Below, one piece after another: positions 25,020 through 34,298 of a DNA stretch of 64,000 nt; position 1 is the stretch's first letter; every line of letters starts with the position of its first letter. The stretch covers positions 1-64,000 of the forward strand of contig JAUQWM010000021.1 of assembly GCA_030835125.1 (NCBI GenBank). Direction: 5' to 3'. Under the pieces are notes generated by a model, which was given only the letters and a program-made list of their open reading frames with translations, was not told the origin of the DNA and ran no database searches. This DNA comes from Gemmatimonadaceae bacterium (lineage in GTDB: Bacteria > Gemmatimonadota > Gemmatimonadetes > Gemmatimonadales > Gemmatimonadaceae). Both the position numbers and the translations under genes were made by a program.

Positions 25020-26569
25020 GCGGGATGCAGGCCGCGGAACAGGCGACCCGGATCGGCGAACCGAATGCCGTCTCGATGGCGTTCTTCTTCGGGTTCATCA
25101 CGATTACGCTGGGCATCACGTACTGGGCGGCGCGCCGCACCCGGACCACCGAGGACTTCTACGCGGCCGGCCGGACCATCAGTGCCGGCCAGAACGGCTT
25201 TGCGCTCGCCGGCGACTACATGAGTGCGGCAAGCTTCCTCGGGATCGCCGGCCTGGTGTCCACGACGGGATTCGACGGGCTGATCTACTCGACCGGATGG
25301 CTGGTGGGCTGGCCGGTAGTGCTGTTCCTGATCGCGGAGCCGCTGCGCAACCTGGGCAAGTACACGTTCGCGGACGTGGTCGCGTCGCGCCTGCGGCAGG
25401 CGCCGGTGCGGATTGCCGCCGCGATCGGGACCCTGGCGACGGTGACCTTCTACCTCATCGCGCAGATGGTGGGTGCGGGGGGCCTCATCCGCCTGATGTT
25501 CGGGTTGCGGTACGAGACGGCGATCATGATCGTGGGCGCGGCGATGCTGGCCTACGTGCTGTTCGGCGGGATGATCGCGACGACGTGGGTGCAGATCGTG
25601 AAGGCGGTGCTGCTGCTGGGCGGCGCCGCGCTCCTGGCCCTGATGGTGCTCGCGAAGTTCGGGTTCAACCCGGTGCGGCTGTTCGCGGCCGCCGCCGCGC
25701 AGTACGGTGATGGAATCCTCGCCCCGGGCCGCCTGGTGGCGAAGCCGCTGGACGCGATCTCGCTGGGCATGGCGCTGATGTTCGGGACGGCGGGCCTGCC
25801 GCACATCCTGATGCGCTTCTACACGGTGCCGGACGCGCAGGCCGCGCGCACGTCGGTGTTCTATGCCACGGGCCTGATCGGGTTCTTCTACCTGATGACG
25901 TTCGTGCTGGGGTTCGGCGCGATGGTCCTGGTCGGCCCGGACGCGATCCGGGCGGTGGACGCCGGGGGCAACATGGCGGCCCCGCTGCTGGCGGAGACGT
26001 TAGGCGGGACGCCGTTCCTCGGCTTCATCGCCGCCGTGGCGTTCGCGACGATCCTGGCCGTGGTCGCCGGCCTGACGCTGTCCGGGGCGGCCGCGCTCTC
26101 CCACGACCTGTGGGTGAACGTCGCGCGCGGCGGGCACGCGACGCCCGGCGAGCAGCTCCGGGTCGCCCGGGCGGCGACCGTCGTGCTGGCCGTGGTCGCG
26201 GTGATGCTCGGGATCACCTTCAAGGGCCAGAACGTCGCCTACATGGTCGGCCTGGCCTTCGCCATCGCGGCCAGCGCCAACTTTCCGGCGCTGGTCCTGT
26301 CGATCTTCTGGCGCCGGTGCACCACGGCCGGCGTGGTCGCCAGCATGGTGCTGGGGACGGCAACGACCCTGACCCTGATCTACCTGTCCCCGACCATCCA
26401 GGTGGACATCCTGAAGCACGCCGACGCCCCCTTCCCGTTGCGCAACCCGGCCCTCATCACCATCCCGCTGTCGTTCCTCATCGCGGTGGTGGTGTCGCTG
26501 GTCACGTCGAATGCGGGGGAGCAGGCCGGGTATTCGCGAGTCGAGCGGGAGATGCATACGGGACACTAG
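25016..26569 (+). CDS. actP: ActP-like sodium:solute symporter
   Basis: A 517-residue member of the solute:sodium symporter family with about 13 membrane helices. Recognisable segments are DFYAAGRTISAGQNGFALAG near residue 43, GDYMSAASFLGIAG (substrate/Na site), GTAGLPHILMRFYTV and LSGAAALSHDLW. This pattern fits the ActP acetate/monocarboxylate branch. Its start overlaps the DUF485 gene. Acetate is the likeliest substrate by context, but glycolate or pyruvate are possible. Confidence 0.9.
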   Translation: MSGMQAAEQATRIGEPNAVSMAFFFGFITITLGITYWAARRTRTTEDFYAAGRTISAGQNGFALAGDYMSAASFLGIAGLVSTTGFDGLIYSTGWLVGWPVVLFLIAEPLRNLGKYTFADVVASRLRQAPVRIAAAIGTLATVTFYLIAQMVGAGGLIRLMFGLRYETAIMIVGAAMLAYVLFGGMIATTWVQIVKAVLLLGGAALLALMVLAKFGFNPVRLFAAAAAQYGDGILAPGRLVAKPLDAISLGMALMFGTAGLPHILMRFYTVPDAQAARTSVFYATGLIGFFYLMTFVLGFGAMVLVGPDAIRAVDAGGNMAAPLLAETLGGTPFLGFIAAVAFATILAVVAGLTLSGAAALSHDLWVNVARGGHATPGEQLRVARAATVVLAVVAVMLGITFKGQNVAYMVGLAFAIAASANFPALVLSIFWRRCTTAGVVASMVLGTATTLTLIYLSPTIQVDILKHADAPFPLRNPALITIPLSFLIAVVVSLVTSNAGEQAGYSRVEREMHTGH

Positions 26570-26586
26570 GCCAGAGGCCAGAGGGG
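26569..26586. repeat. short heptamer repeat (GGCCAGA) at a stop codon
   Basis: Two perfect GGCCAGA units plus a partial one begin at the last base of the actP-like TAG stop. Confidence 0.65.
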
Positions 26587-26636
26587 CGATTCCCCTGTCC
26601 GTCACGCGTCTCCCGTCAGGTTAGTTTTCCTGCCCT

Positions 26637-28796
26637 ATGGCCGTCGACCGGAATCGCTTCCCGTTCCTCCCGGAACGCATTGAAGGACTGGCGGAAGTCG
26701 CCACCAACGTCTCGTGGAGCTGGAAGCGCGATGCGCGACGGGTCTTCGAGCTGCTGGACGAGTCCCTCTGGCACCTGACTCGCCACAACCCGATCGCCAT
26801 CCTCCGCCGCATCGATCCCGGCCGCCTCAGCGACTGCGCGCGCGATCCGCGATTCCTCGAGCGGTACGATCGGATGATGGCCGAGTATGCCAGCGAGCAG
26901 TCGTGGCAGGATACCTGGTTCGCCACCGAGTACGCGGACCTCCAGCGTGAGCGCCCGGTGGCGTACTTCTGCGCGGAGTTCGGGCTGCACGGTTCCATCC
27001 CGATCTACTCGGGTGGGCTGGGCGTGCTGGCGGGCGACCATTGCAAGGCAGCGTCGGATCTCGGTGTGCCGCTCGTCGGCGTCGGCCTCTTCTACCAGAA
27101 GGGCTACTTCGACCAGAAGCTCCGGCTCGACGGCTGGCAGGAGGACTCCGACGAGCAGTTCGACGTGGTGAACGCGCCGCTGGAGCGTGTCTACGGCGCG
27201 AGCCGCGAGCCGTTCCTGACGCGGCTGCAGACCAACGGGCGTGAGGTGCACGTCGGTGCCTGGCGGATGCTGGTGGGCCGGGTGCCCGTGTACCTCCTCG
27301 ATACGAACCTGGAACAGAACCATGAGGACGACCGGGACCTCACGTCGAAGTTGTACATCGGCGGGCCCGAGGTGCGCCTGAAGCAGGAGTGGATCCTGGG
27401 CGTCGGGGGGGTGCGCGTGTTGCGCGCGATGGGCGTGGACCCGTCGGCGTGGCACGCCAACGAGGGACATGCGGCCTTCATGATGGTCGAGCGGGTCCGC
27501 GAGATGACGGTCAAGGGAGTCGCCTTCGACGAGGCGGTCCGGGAGGTGCGTGCGCGGAGCATCTTCACGACGCACACGCCGGTGCCGGCGGGTCATGACA
27601 CGTTCACCTTCGATGACCTGGCCCAATGTTCCGGCGCGGTGTGGGAGGACCTGGGCGTGAGCCGGGAGACGTTCTTCGAGATCGGCACGCACCCGACCGA
27701 GGAGCCCGGCCGCTTCCACATGACGGTCACGGCGCTGCGGATGTCGAAGCACGTCAATGCGGTGTCCCGTCGTCACGGCGACGTGTCGCGCGAGATCTGG
27801 GCGCCGCTGTGGCCCGATCGGGCGCCGGCGGCCGTGCCGATCGGCCACATCACGAATGGCGTCCATGCGGCCACGTGGATGGCGCAGGAGATCTCCGAGC
27901 TGCTGGACGCGAACCTGGGCACCGACTGGCAGCGTCGCATGCTGGACCCGGCCACGTGGGAGCCCGTGCGCGACCTGGACGACGCCACGCTCTGGCAGGT
28001 GCACGGCCGGCTGAAGGTGTCGCTCATGAACTTCATCCGCGAGGAAGCGCGGCGGCGGTGGGTGCGGCACTGGAAGGAGGCGACGCATGTGGTCGGGGCC
28101 GGCACGCTGCTCAGCCCGGACGTCCTCACGATCGGGTTTGCCCGGCGATTCGCGACGTACAAGCGGGCCGACCTCATCTTCCGGGACATCGATCGCCTGC
28201 GGGCGCTGCTGGTGAATTCGGCGCGGCCGGTGCAAATCATCTTTGCCGGGAAGGCGCATCCCGCCGACACGCCCGGCAAGGAGGTCCTGCGGTCCGTGTA
28301 CGGCTTCACGCGCGACGCCAGGCTGGAGGGGCGGGTGGCGTTCCTCGAGGACTACGAACTGCACCTCGCCCACCGGCTGGTGCAGGGCGTCGACGTCTGG
28401 CTGAACCTTCCGCGCGTGCCGATGGAGGCCAGCGGCACGAGCGGCATGAAGGCCGCGCTCAACGGCGTCCCGCAGCTGTCGACGCTCGATGGCTGGTGGC
28501 ACGAGGCGTACGAGGGCCTGAACGGCTGGGCCATCCCGCCCGGCGCGAGCCGGGCCACGCCTGACGAGTGGGATGCGGAGCGGCTGTACCGGCTGCTCGA
28601 GGAGCAGGTCGTGCCGACCTTCTATGCCCGCGATGATCGCGGGATTCCCACGGGCTGGGTCCAGAAGATGAAGCATGCCCTCCGGGTGGCCGGCCAGCAG
28701 TTCAATGCGCGGCGGATGGTGGCCGACTACGTGAAGCAATCGTATGTGCCCGCGATGCACGGGAACGGCGGGCCCGACGACCCACCGGTCGCATAG
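26637..28796 (+). CDS. glgP: alpha-glucan phosphorylase with DUF3417 N-terminus
   Basis: A 719-residue GT35 phosphorylase that releases glucose-1-phosphate from alpha-1,4-glucans. The N-terminal 100 residues (NVSWSWKRDARRVFELLD) are the DUF3417 extension of the short bacterial/archaeal type. The PLP lysine is Lys605 in EASGTSGMKAALNGV. Other motifs are FCAEFGLHGSIPIYSGGLG, HANEGHAAF and FTTHTPVPAGHDTF. It is the first gene of a five-gene alpha-glucan unit; the next gene starts 9 nt later. No allosteric site typical of animal enzymes is seen. Confidence 0.94.
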   Translation: MAVDRNRFPFLPERIEGLAEVATNVSWSWKRDARRVFELLDESLWHLTRHNPIAILRRIDPGRLSDCARDPRFLERYDRMMAEYASEQSWQDTWFATEYADLQRERPVAYFCAEFGLHGSIPIYSGGLGVLAGDHCKAASDLGVPLVGVGLFYQKGYFDQKLRLDGWQEDSDEQFDVVNAPLERVYGASREPFLTRLQTNGREVHVGAWRMLVGRVPVYLLDTNLEQNHEDDRDLTSKLYIGGPEVRLKQEWILGVGGVRVLRAMGVDPSAWHANEGHAAFMMVERVREMTVKGVAFDEAVREVRARSIFTTHTPVPAGHDTFTFDDLAQCSGAVWEDLGVSRETFFEIGTHPTEEPGRFHMTVTALRMSKHVNAVSRRHGDVSREIWAPLWPDRAPAAVPIGHITNGVHAATWMAQEISELLDANLGTDWQRRMLDPATWEPVRDLDDATLWQVHGRLKVSLMNFIREEARRRWVRHWKEATHVVGAGTLLSPDVLTIGFARRFATYKRADLIFRDIDRLRALLVNSARPVQIIFAGKAHPADTPGKEVLRSVYGFTRDARLEGRVAFLEDYELHLAHRLVQGVDVWLNLPRVPMEASGTSGMKAALNGVPQLSTLDGWWHEAYEGLNGWAIPPGASRATPDEWDAERLYRLLEEQVVPTFYARDDRGIPTGWVQKMKHALRVAGQQFNARRMVADYVKQSYVPAMHGNGGPDDPPVA

Positions 28797-28805
28797 CGCG
28801 GCACC

Positions 28806-30389
28806 ATGGCTTCGCGACGCGGCCGCACCCCGCCCACCGTCACACCCCTGTCGTCGACTCCCGTCTCGAGCGCGGCGAACGGGTCGGGCTCACCGCTGGT
28901 CACGAGTCCCGGCAACGAACCGGTCACGGTCGTGCACCTGGCGGCCGAGCTGGCGCCGTTCGCACGGACCGGCGGGCTGGGCGAGGCGGTGTCCAGCCTC
29001 GCGCACTACCAGGCCCGGTCGGGCATCACGTCGGTCATCATCATGCCGCTGTACAAGCAGGTGGTGGAGGTGGCGACCGACCTCGAGCCGGTGAGCGAGC
29101 CGTTCACCGTGCAGGTGGGGCCGCGCCGCGAGGAGGGGCGCCTCTACGAGTCGCGAGCGCTGATGGGCAACCCGGGGCACGGCAAGCCGCGGATCCTGTT
29201 CATCCACAACCCGGAGTACTTCGGGCGGGACCAGATCTACGGCGACAGCCGGGGCGACTATCCCGACAACCACCGGCGGTTTGCGTTCTTCTGCCTGGCA
29301 GCGCTCACCGTGCTCCCCGAAGTGGCGAAGGCGCCGGTGCTGCTGCACGCGCATGACTGGCACACGGCACTGGCGCCGATCTACCTGCGCGCCTACGACT
29401 CGGGGCCGGACCGCGAGTTCTACCGCCGCATGTCGTCGGTGCTCACCGTGCATAACGCGGGTTTCCAGGGCCACTTCCCGACCGACGCGATGCAGGAGCT
29501 CGGGTTGCCCTGGGACCTGTACAACTTCGCCCAGCTCGAATGGTACGGCCGGGTGAACCTGCTGAAGGGCGGGATGGCGTTCGCGGACGCGGTCACCACG
29601 GTGAGCCCGTCACACGCCCACGAGTTGCGGACCGCAGCGGGCGGCTTCGGGCTGCACGACGCCTTCATCGGGCTGCGGGAGCGCTTCGTGGGCATCGTGA
29701 ACGGGATCGACCAGCACGAGTGGAACCCGGCGACCGACCCGATCATCACCGCGCGGTACACGCGCGAGGACCTGTCGGGCAAGAAGCGATGCAAGGCGGC
29801 GCTGCAGCGGGTGTTCGGGCTCCCGCAGCGCTCGCGGGTGCCGATCTTCGGCATGAGCGCGCGGATGGTCTACCAGAAGGGGCTCGACCTCATCCTGGGC
29901 AGCCCGCGGTTCCTGTCGCTGGACGCGCAGTTCCTGTTCCTGGGGCAGGGGGAGAAGCGGTATGTCGAGATCCTGACCGAGCTGGCGCTGCGGGCCCCAG
30001 GCCGCATTGGCGTGCAGACGAACTTCACGAGCACGCAGGAACACCGCCTGATGGCGGGGGCGGACGTGATCATCATGCCATCGCAGTACGAGCCGTGCGG
30101 CCTGACGCAGATGCGGGCGCAGCGCTACGGATCGCTGCCGGTGGCGCGGCGGGTCGGCGGGCTGGCCGACACCATCGAGGACGGCGTGACCGGGTTCCTG
30201 TTCGACGGCTTCACCACGCCCGAGTTCCTGTCGGCATGCATCCGGGCGATCGACCACTACCAGCACCAGGACGCATGGCAGGAGATGCAGCGCGAGGCAA
30301 TGTCGCGCGACTTCGGCTGGGAGCGATCGGAGCTGAAGTATCGCGACGTGTACCGGCGCGTGCTGGCGTCCCCCCGGTTCCGGCGTTAG
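28806..30389 (+). CDS. glgA: glycogen synthase (GT5)
   Basis: A 527-residue glycogen/starch synthase. After a 40-residue Ser/Thr/Pro-rich N-terminus come the usual motifs: HLAAELAPFARTGGLGEAV, HAHDWHTALAP, FQGHFPTDAM, GIVNGIDQHEWNP, GMSARMVYQKGLDL and PSQYEPCGLTQMRAQRYGS. At Arg54, the first motif normally reads KTGGL or KVGGL, with a Lys that contacts ADP-glucose; here it is Arg. A conservative change may keep function or alter donor preference. It sits between glgP and the GH57 branching enzyme. Confidence 0.92.
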   Translation: MASRRGRTPPTVTPLSSTPVSSAANGSGSPLVTSPGNEPVTVVHLAAELAPFARTGGLGEAVSSLAHYQARSGITSVIIMPLYKQVVEVATDLEPVSEPFTVQVGPRREEGRLYESRALMGNPGHGKPRILFIHNPEYFGRDQIYGDSRGDYPDNHRRFAFFCLAALTVLPEVAKAPVLLHAHDWHTALAPIYLRAYDSGPDREFYRRMSSVLTVHNAGFQGHFPTDAMQELGLPWDLYNFAQLEWYGRVNLLKGGMAFADAVTTVSPSHAHELRTAAGGFGLHDAFIGLRERFVGIVNGIDQHEWNPATDPIITARYTREDLSGKKRCKAALQRVFGLPQRSRVPIFGMSARMVYQKGLDLILGSPRFLSLDAQFLFLGQGEKRYVEILTELALRAPGRIGVQTNFTSTQEHRLMAGADVIIMPSQYEPCGLTQMRAQRYGSLPVARRVGGLADTIEDGVTGFLFDGFTTPEFLSACIRAIDHYQHQDAWQEMQREAMSRDFGWERSELKYRDVYRRVLASPRFRR

Positions 30390-30393
30390 GCGC

Positions 30394-32067
30394 ATGCGAC
30401 CGGTGGACCTGGTGGTGATGCTGCACAGTCACCTGCCCTACGTGCTGAACCACGGGCGGTGGCCGCACGGCAGCGACTGGATCTGCGAGGCGGCGATCGA
30501 CACCTACCTGCCGCTGGTCGAGAAGTTCCGGGCGCTCGAGGCCATGAACGTCGCCGCGCCGGTGACCATCGGGTTCACGCCGATCCTGGCCAACCAGCTC
30601 GAGCACCCGACCTTCGCGGCGGAACTCGCGGCCTACTTCGACCAGCGGCTTGCCGCGTGCGACGAGGCCCCGGCGTCGATGGAGGCGACCGGTGATGGCC
30701 ACCTGCTGCCGCTGGTGGAGTACTGGCGCGCGCGGCTGGTGCGCCTTCGCCTCCTGTTCCACGAGATCCGCCGGGACCTCCCGGCCGAGTTCCGTCGCCT
30801 GCAGGACGCGGGGCGCCTCGAGGTCACGTCGTCAGCGGCGACCCATGGCTTCCTGCCGATGCTCAAGCACGACGCCAGCATCCGGTTCCAGCTCGCGTTA
30901 GGCGCCGCCGAGCACGAGCGCCTCTTCGGCCGGGCGCCGGAGGGGTGCTGGGTGCCGGAGTGCGCCTGCCGTCCCGCCGGGCCGTGGGCACCGATGGCCG
31001 GCATGGCCCCGGTGGAGCGCGACGGCACGGAGTCGCACCTGGCGTGGGCGGGCTACCGCTACTTCTTCGTCGATTCGCACATGGCGCGCGCCGGCAGCCC
31101 GCTGGGGCTGTACGGGGAGCTGTTCGACGGGGAGACGACGCGGCTGGCCGACGGGCCGGTGGAGCCGCCGGCGAAGGGGGAGCACACGCCCTACGAGGCC
31201 TACCGCGTCACGGGGCCCGGGGACCCGCGCGACGTCGCCGCGTTCGTGCGCGACCCGCGCTCGTCGATGCAGGTCTGGAGCCGTCATGGCGGCTATCCGG
31301 GCGCCGCGCCGTACCTCGAGTTCCACAAGATCCGCTGGCCCGGCGGCCTGCGGCTCTGGCGCGTGAGCGCGCCCGGGACGGACCTGGGGCACAAGGAGGC
31401 GTACGTGCCTGACGAGGCGCGGCGCCAGGCGACCGCCCATGCCGCGCACTTTGCCCGGCTGGTTGACCAGGTGCGACAGGCCCAGGGCGAGCGTGGAGGC
31501 CAGGTCATCGTCGCGCCCTTCGACACGGAACTCTTCGGGCACTGGTGGTACGAGGGACCCGACTTCCTCGGCGACCTCTACGCGCAGCTCCCGCACTTCG
31601 GGGCGCTCCGCGCCGCCACCGCTGGTGGACACCTCGACGCGCAGGCACCGCGCACCGGCCTGCGGCTCGCCGAGGGCTCGTGGGGCGCGAACGGCGACTT
31701 CTCGATGTGGCACAGCGCGCTGGTGGACTGGACCTGGCCGGTCATCTGGGAGGTGGAGGATCGCTTCTGGGCGCTCGCGCCCCGCGCACTGGCGGACGAC
31801 CGGGTGCACGAGATCCTGGCCCAGGCGGCCCGGGCGATGCTCCTGCTCCAGTCATCGGACTGGCAGTTCATCATCTCGACGGGCGAGGTGGAGGATTACG
31901 CGATCCGCCGCTTCAACGGCCACGCGGCGGATTGTTCGGCGCTCCTGGATGCCCTGGCGCGCGCACTCGATGGCGAGGACCTGGAGGGCGGGCTCGCGCT
32001 GGCGCGCGACCAGCAACAGCGCGACGACGTGTTCCGGGAGATCATTCCATCGATCGCGAGGGTGGTT

Positions 32068-32091
<24 letters not shown>
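30394..32091 (+). CDS. GH57 1,4-alpha-glucan branching enzyme (DUF1957)
   Basis: A 565-residue GH57 enzyme. HSHLPYV at the N-terminus, the nucleophile Glu189 in GCWVPECAC and the acid/base Asp377 in FDTELFGHWW match the positions found in TK1436-type branching enzymes, and the C-terminal helical DUF1957 region is present. It should create alpha-1,6 branches in the glucan made by GlgA, replacing GH13 GlgB, which is absent here. Four nt separate it from glgA. Its last codons (NELRVGS) and stop are formed by a heptamer array, the left arm of a 41-bp inverted repeat. Confidence 0.9.
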
Positions 32092-32189
<98 letters not shown>

Positions 32190-32192
32190 CCT

Positions 32193-34298
32193 TTGCCCTC
32201 CGTCGTCATCCACGGCCATTTCTACCAGCCACCGCGCGAGGACCCGTTCCTCGACGAGGTGGAGACCGAGCCGTCGGCCGCGCCCTTCCATGACTGGAAC
32301 CAGCGGATCGAGCGGGAGTGCTACCGCGCGGTCGTCGCCGCGCGAGTCAGCAGTGGCGATGGGCGCATCGAGCGCCTGGTCAACACGCTCCAGTCGATCT
32401 CGTTCGATGTCGGACCGACGCTGCTGGAGTGGATGGAACGGGAGGCACGCGCGACGTACGAAGCGATCCTCGCCGCCGATCGCGAGAGCGCGGATCGGCT
32501 GGGCGGGCACGGGAACGCCATTGCGCAGCCGTACCACCACACGATCCTGCCGCTGGCCACGCGCCGCGACAAGGAGACCGAGGTCCGGTGGGGGATCGCC
32601 GACTTCCGGCGCCGGTTCGGTCGCGAGCCGGAGGGGATGTGGCTGCCGGAAACGGCGGTCGATGTCGAGACTCTCGAGGTGCTGGCCGGCGAGGGAATCC
32701 GGTTCACCATCCTGGCCCCGCACCAGGTCGCCCGGGTGCCTAACGGCGGGCGGCCGGGCCTGTGCCGGCTGCCAGGTGGCGCGGCGATCGCGGTCTTCGT
32801 CTACCGCGGCGATGCCTCGCATGCCGTTGCCTTCGGGGGCGCACTGCACGACGGCGTCGCCTGGGGAAACGCGCTCGCGGGGGACGCCGCGGCGCCGGAC
32901 GTTCCGGTCGCGGCGGGGGGGAGTAGCTCCGCGCGCCGGGGGCGGAAGACGCCGTCATCGGTAGCGCGTCCGGAGACGCTCCTGTCGATCGCGACCGACG
33001 GCGAAAGCTACGGCCATCACCACAAGTTCGGTGAGATGGCGCTCGCGCGCGCGCTCGACCAGTTGCGGGCGCGCGACATTCGCATCGAGAGCTTCGGGGC
33101 GTTCCTGGCCCGCAACCCGCCGGTGGACGACGTGGAGCTGGTCGCGCCGACCTCGTGGAGCTGCGCCCACGGGGTCGGTCGATGGAAGGAGGATTGCGGC
33201 TGTCGCGTGGATGCGACCCGGAACCCGTCGCAGGCCTGGCGTGCCCCGCTGCGGGAGGGCCTCGAGTCACTGGCCGCGACGTTGCACCAGCTCTACGAAC
33301 GGGAGGCGGCGCGGCTCATTCCGGATCCATGGCGCGCGCGCGATGCCTACGGCGCCGTGGTCGCCACCGACGCCGTCACGCTCGAACGATTCACGCGGTC
33401 CGTCGCGACCGGCGCCGTGACCGATGACGACCTGGTGCGCGCGCGCGAGTTGCTCGAGATGGAGCGCGATGCGTTGCGCATGTTCACGTCATGCGGGTGG
33501 TTCTTCGACGACATCGGGGGGATCGAGCCGCGACAGGACCTGCGCTATGCCGCGCGCGCGATCGCCCTCGCCGGTCCCGCGGCCGCCGCGGCCGAGTCAC
33601 GGCTCCTCGAGACCCTGGCGACCGCGGCCAGCAACGACCGCGCCAGCGGGACCGGGCAGGACATCTACCTGCGCTCGGCGCGTCCGGTCTTCCCGGCGCC
33701 GATGCGGCATGCGGCGGCCGCGGTCGCGGCGCGACACTCGGCGCCTGCGGAGCGCCGACGGTTCACCTCGGCCACCGTGGAGATCGACGATGACTGGGTC
33801 CGCGTGACGGAGAAGCGCACCGGGCGCCGCCATGATTACCGTTGGCGCGTGCTGCACCACACCGTCACGGACGTCGCGGTCGAACTGATGACGGCGGAGG
33901 GGGCGGTGCACGTGCTGCAGCTCTCCGACTTCCCGGAGCGGCCGCGGCTCGCCATCCGTGCGGTGCTGCGGAAGGCGATGCTGCCGCGCTGCCTCAGCGC
34001 GGACGAGCTGGACCAGCTCATGTCGGGGGCGGCGACGTTAGGTGGCCTGCTGCGGGTTGCCCTCATTCGCGCCATCGAGCGACTCGAGCTGGAGGAGGAC
34101 GAGGCCACGCTGCGCCTGGCGCTGGACCTGGTGGACGTGTTCGACCAGTTCGAGGCGCGGATCCCGTTCGACGCCCAATCGGTGTTCTGGCGGATCTGGA
34201 TCGCCGCGTCGCCTGCGCGCCAGGCCGCACTCGATGTCCTGCACCGCCGGCTCGGCTTCGCCGACCGCCGTCCCCCCAGCGAAGGAGCCAGCGGGTGA
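32193..34298 (+). CDS. GH57-like glycoside hydrolase with DUF3536
   Basis: A 701-residue protein. TTG 32193 is preferred because it gives MPSVVIHGHFYQPPRED, the normal family N-terminus. The frame is open to GTG 32133, but that would translate the repeat array. The GH57 domain shows HGHFYQPP, FHDWNQRI, GMWLPETAVD (nucleophile Glu region) and IATDGESYGHHHKFGE (acid Asp region). A DUF3536 region follows (CSWSCAHGVGRWKEDCGC-like, FTSCGWFFDDI). Activity of this subgroup is not established. No ribosome site is visible, since the hairpin arm occupies that position. Its stop overlaps the next gene. Confidence 0.88.
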   Translation: MPSVVIHGHFYQPPREDPFLDEVETEPSAAPFHDWNQRIERECYRAVVAARVSSGDGRIERLVNTLQSISFDVGPTLLEWMEREARATYEAILAADRESADRLGGHGNAIAQPYHHTILPLATRRDKETEVRWGIADFRRRFGREPEGMWLPETAVDVETLEVLAGEGIRFTILAPHQVARVPNGGRPGLCRLPGGAAIAVFVYRGDASHAVAFGGALHDGVAWGNALAGDAAAPDVPVAAGGSSSARRGRKTPSSVARPETLLSIATDGESYGHHHKFGEMALARALDQLRARDIRIESFGAFLARNPPVDDVELVAPTSWSCAHGVGRWKEDCGCRVDATRNPSQAWRAPLREGLESLAATLHQLYEREAARLIPDPWRARDAYGAVVATDAVTLERFTRSVATGAVTDDDLVRARELLEMERDALRMFTSCGWFFDDIGGIEPRQDLRYAARAIALAGPAAAAAESRLLETLATAASNDRASGTGQDIYLRSARPVFPAPMRHAAAAVAARHSAPAERRRFTSATVEIDDDWVRVTEKRTGRRHDYRWRVLHHTVTDVAVELMTAEGAVHVLQLSDFPERPRLAIRAVLRKAMLPRCLSADELDQLMSGAATLGGLLRVALIRAIERLELEEDEATLRLALDLVDVFDQFEARIPFDAQSVFWRIWIAASPARQAALDVLHRRLGFADRRPPSEGASG

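Noticed and set aside
26616-28760. Long minus-strand open frame opposite glgP
   Set aside because: The plus-strand frame has full phosphorylase motifs; the antisense frame is a composition effect.
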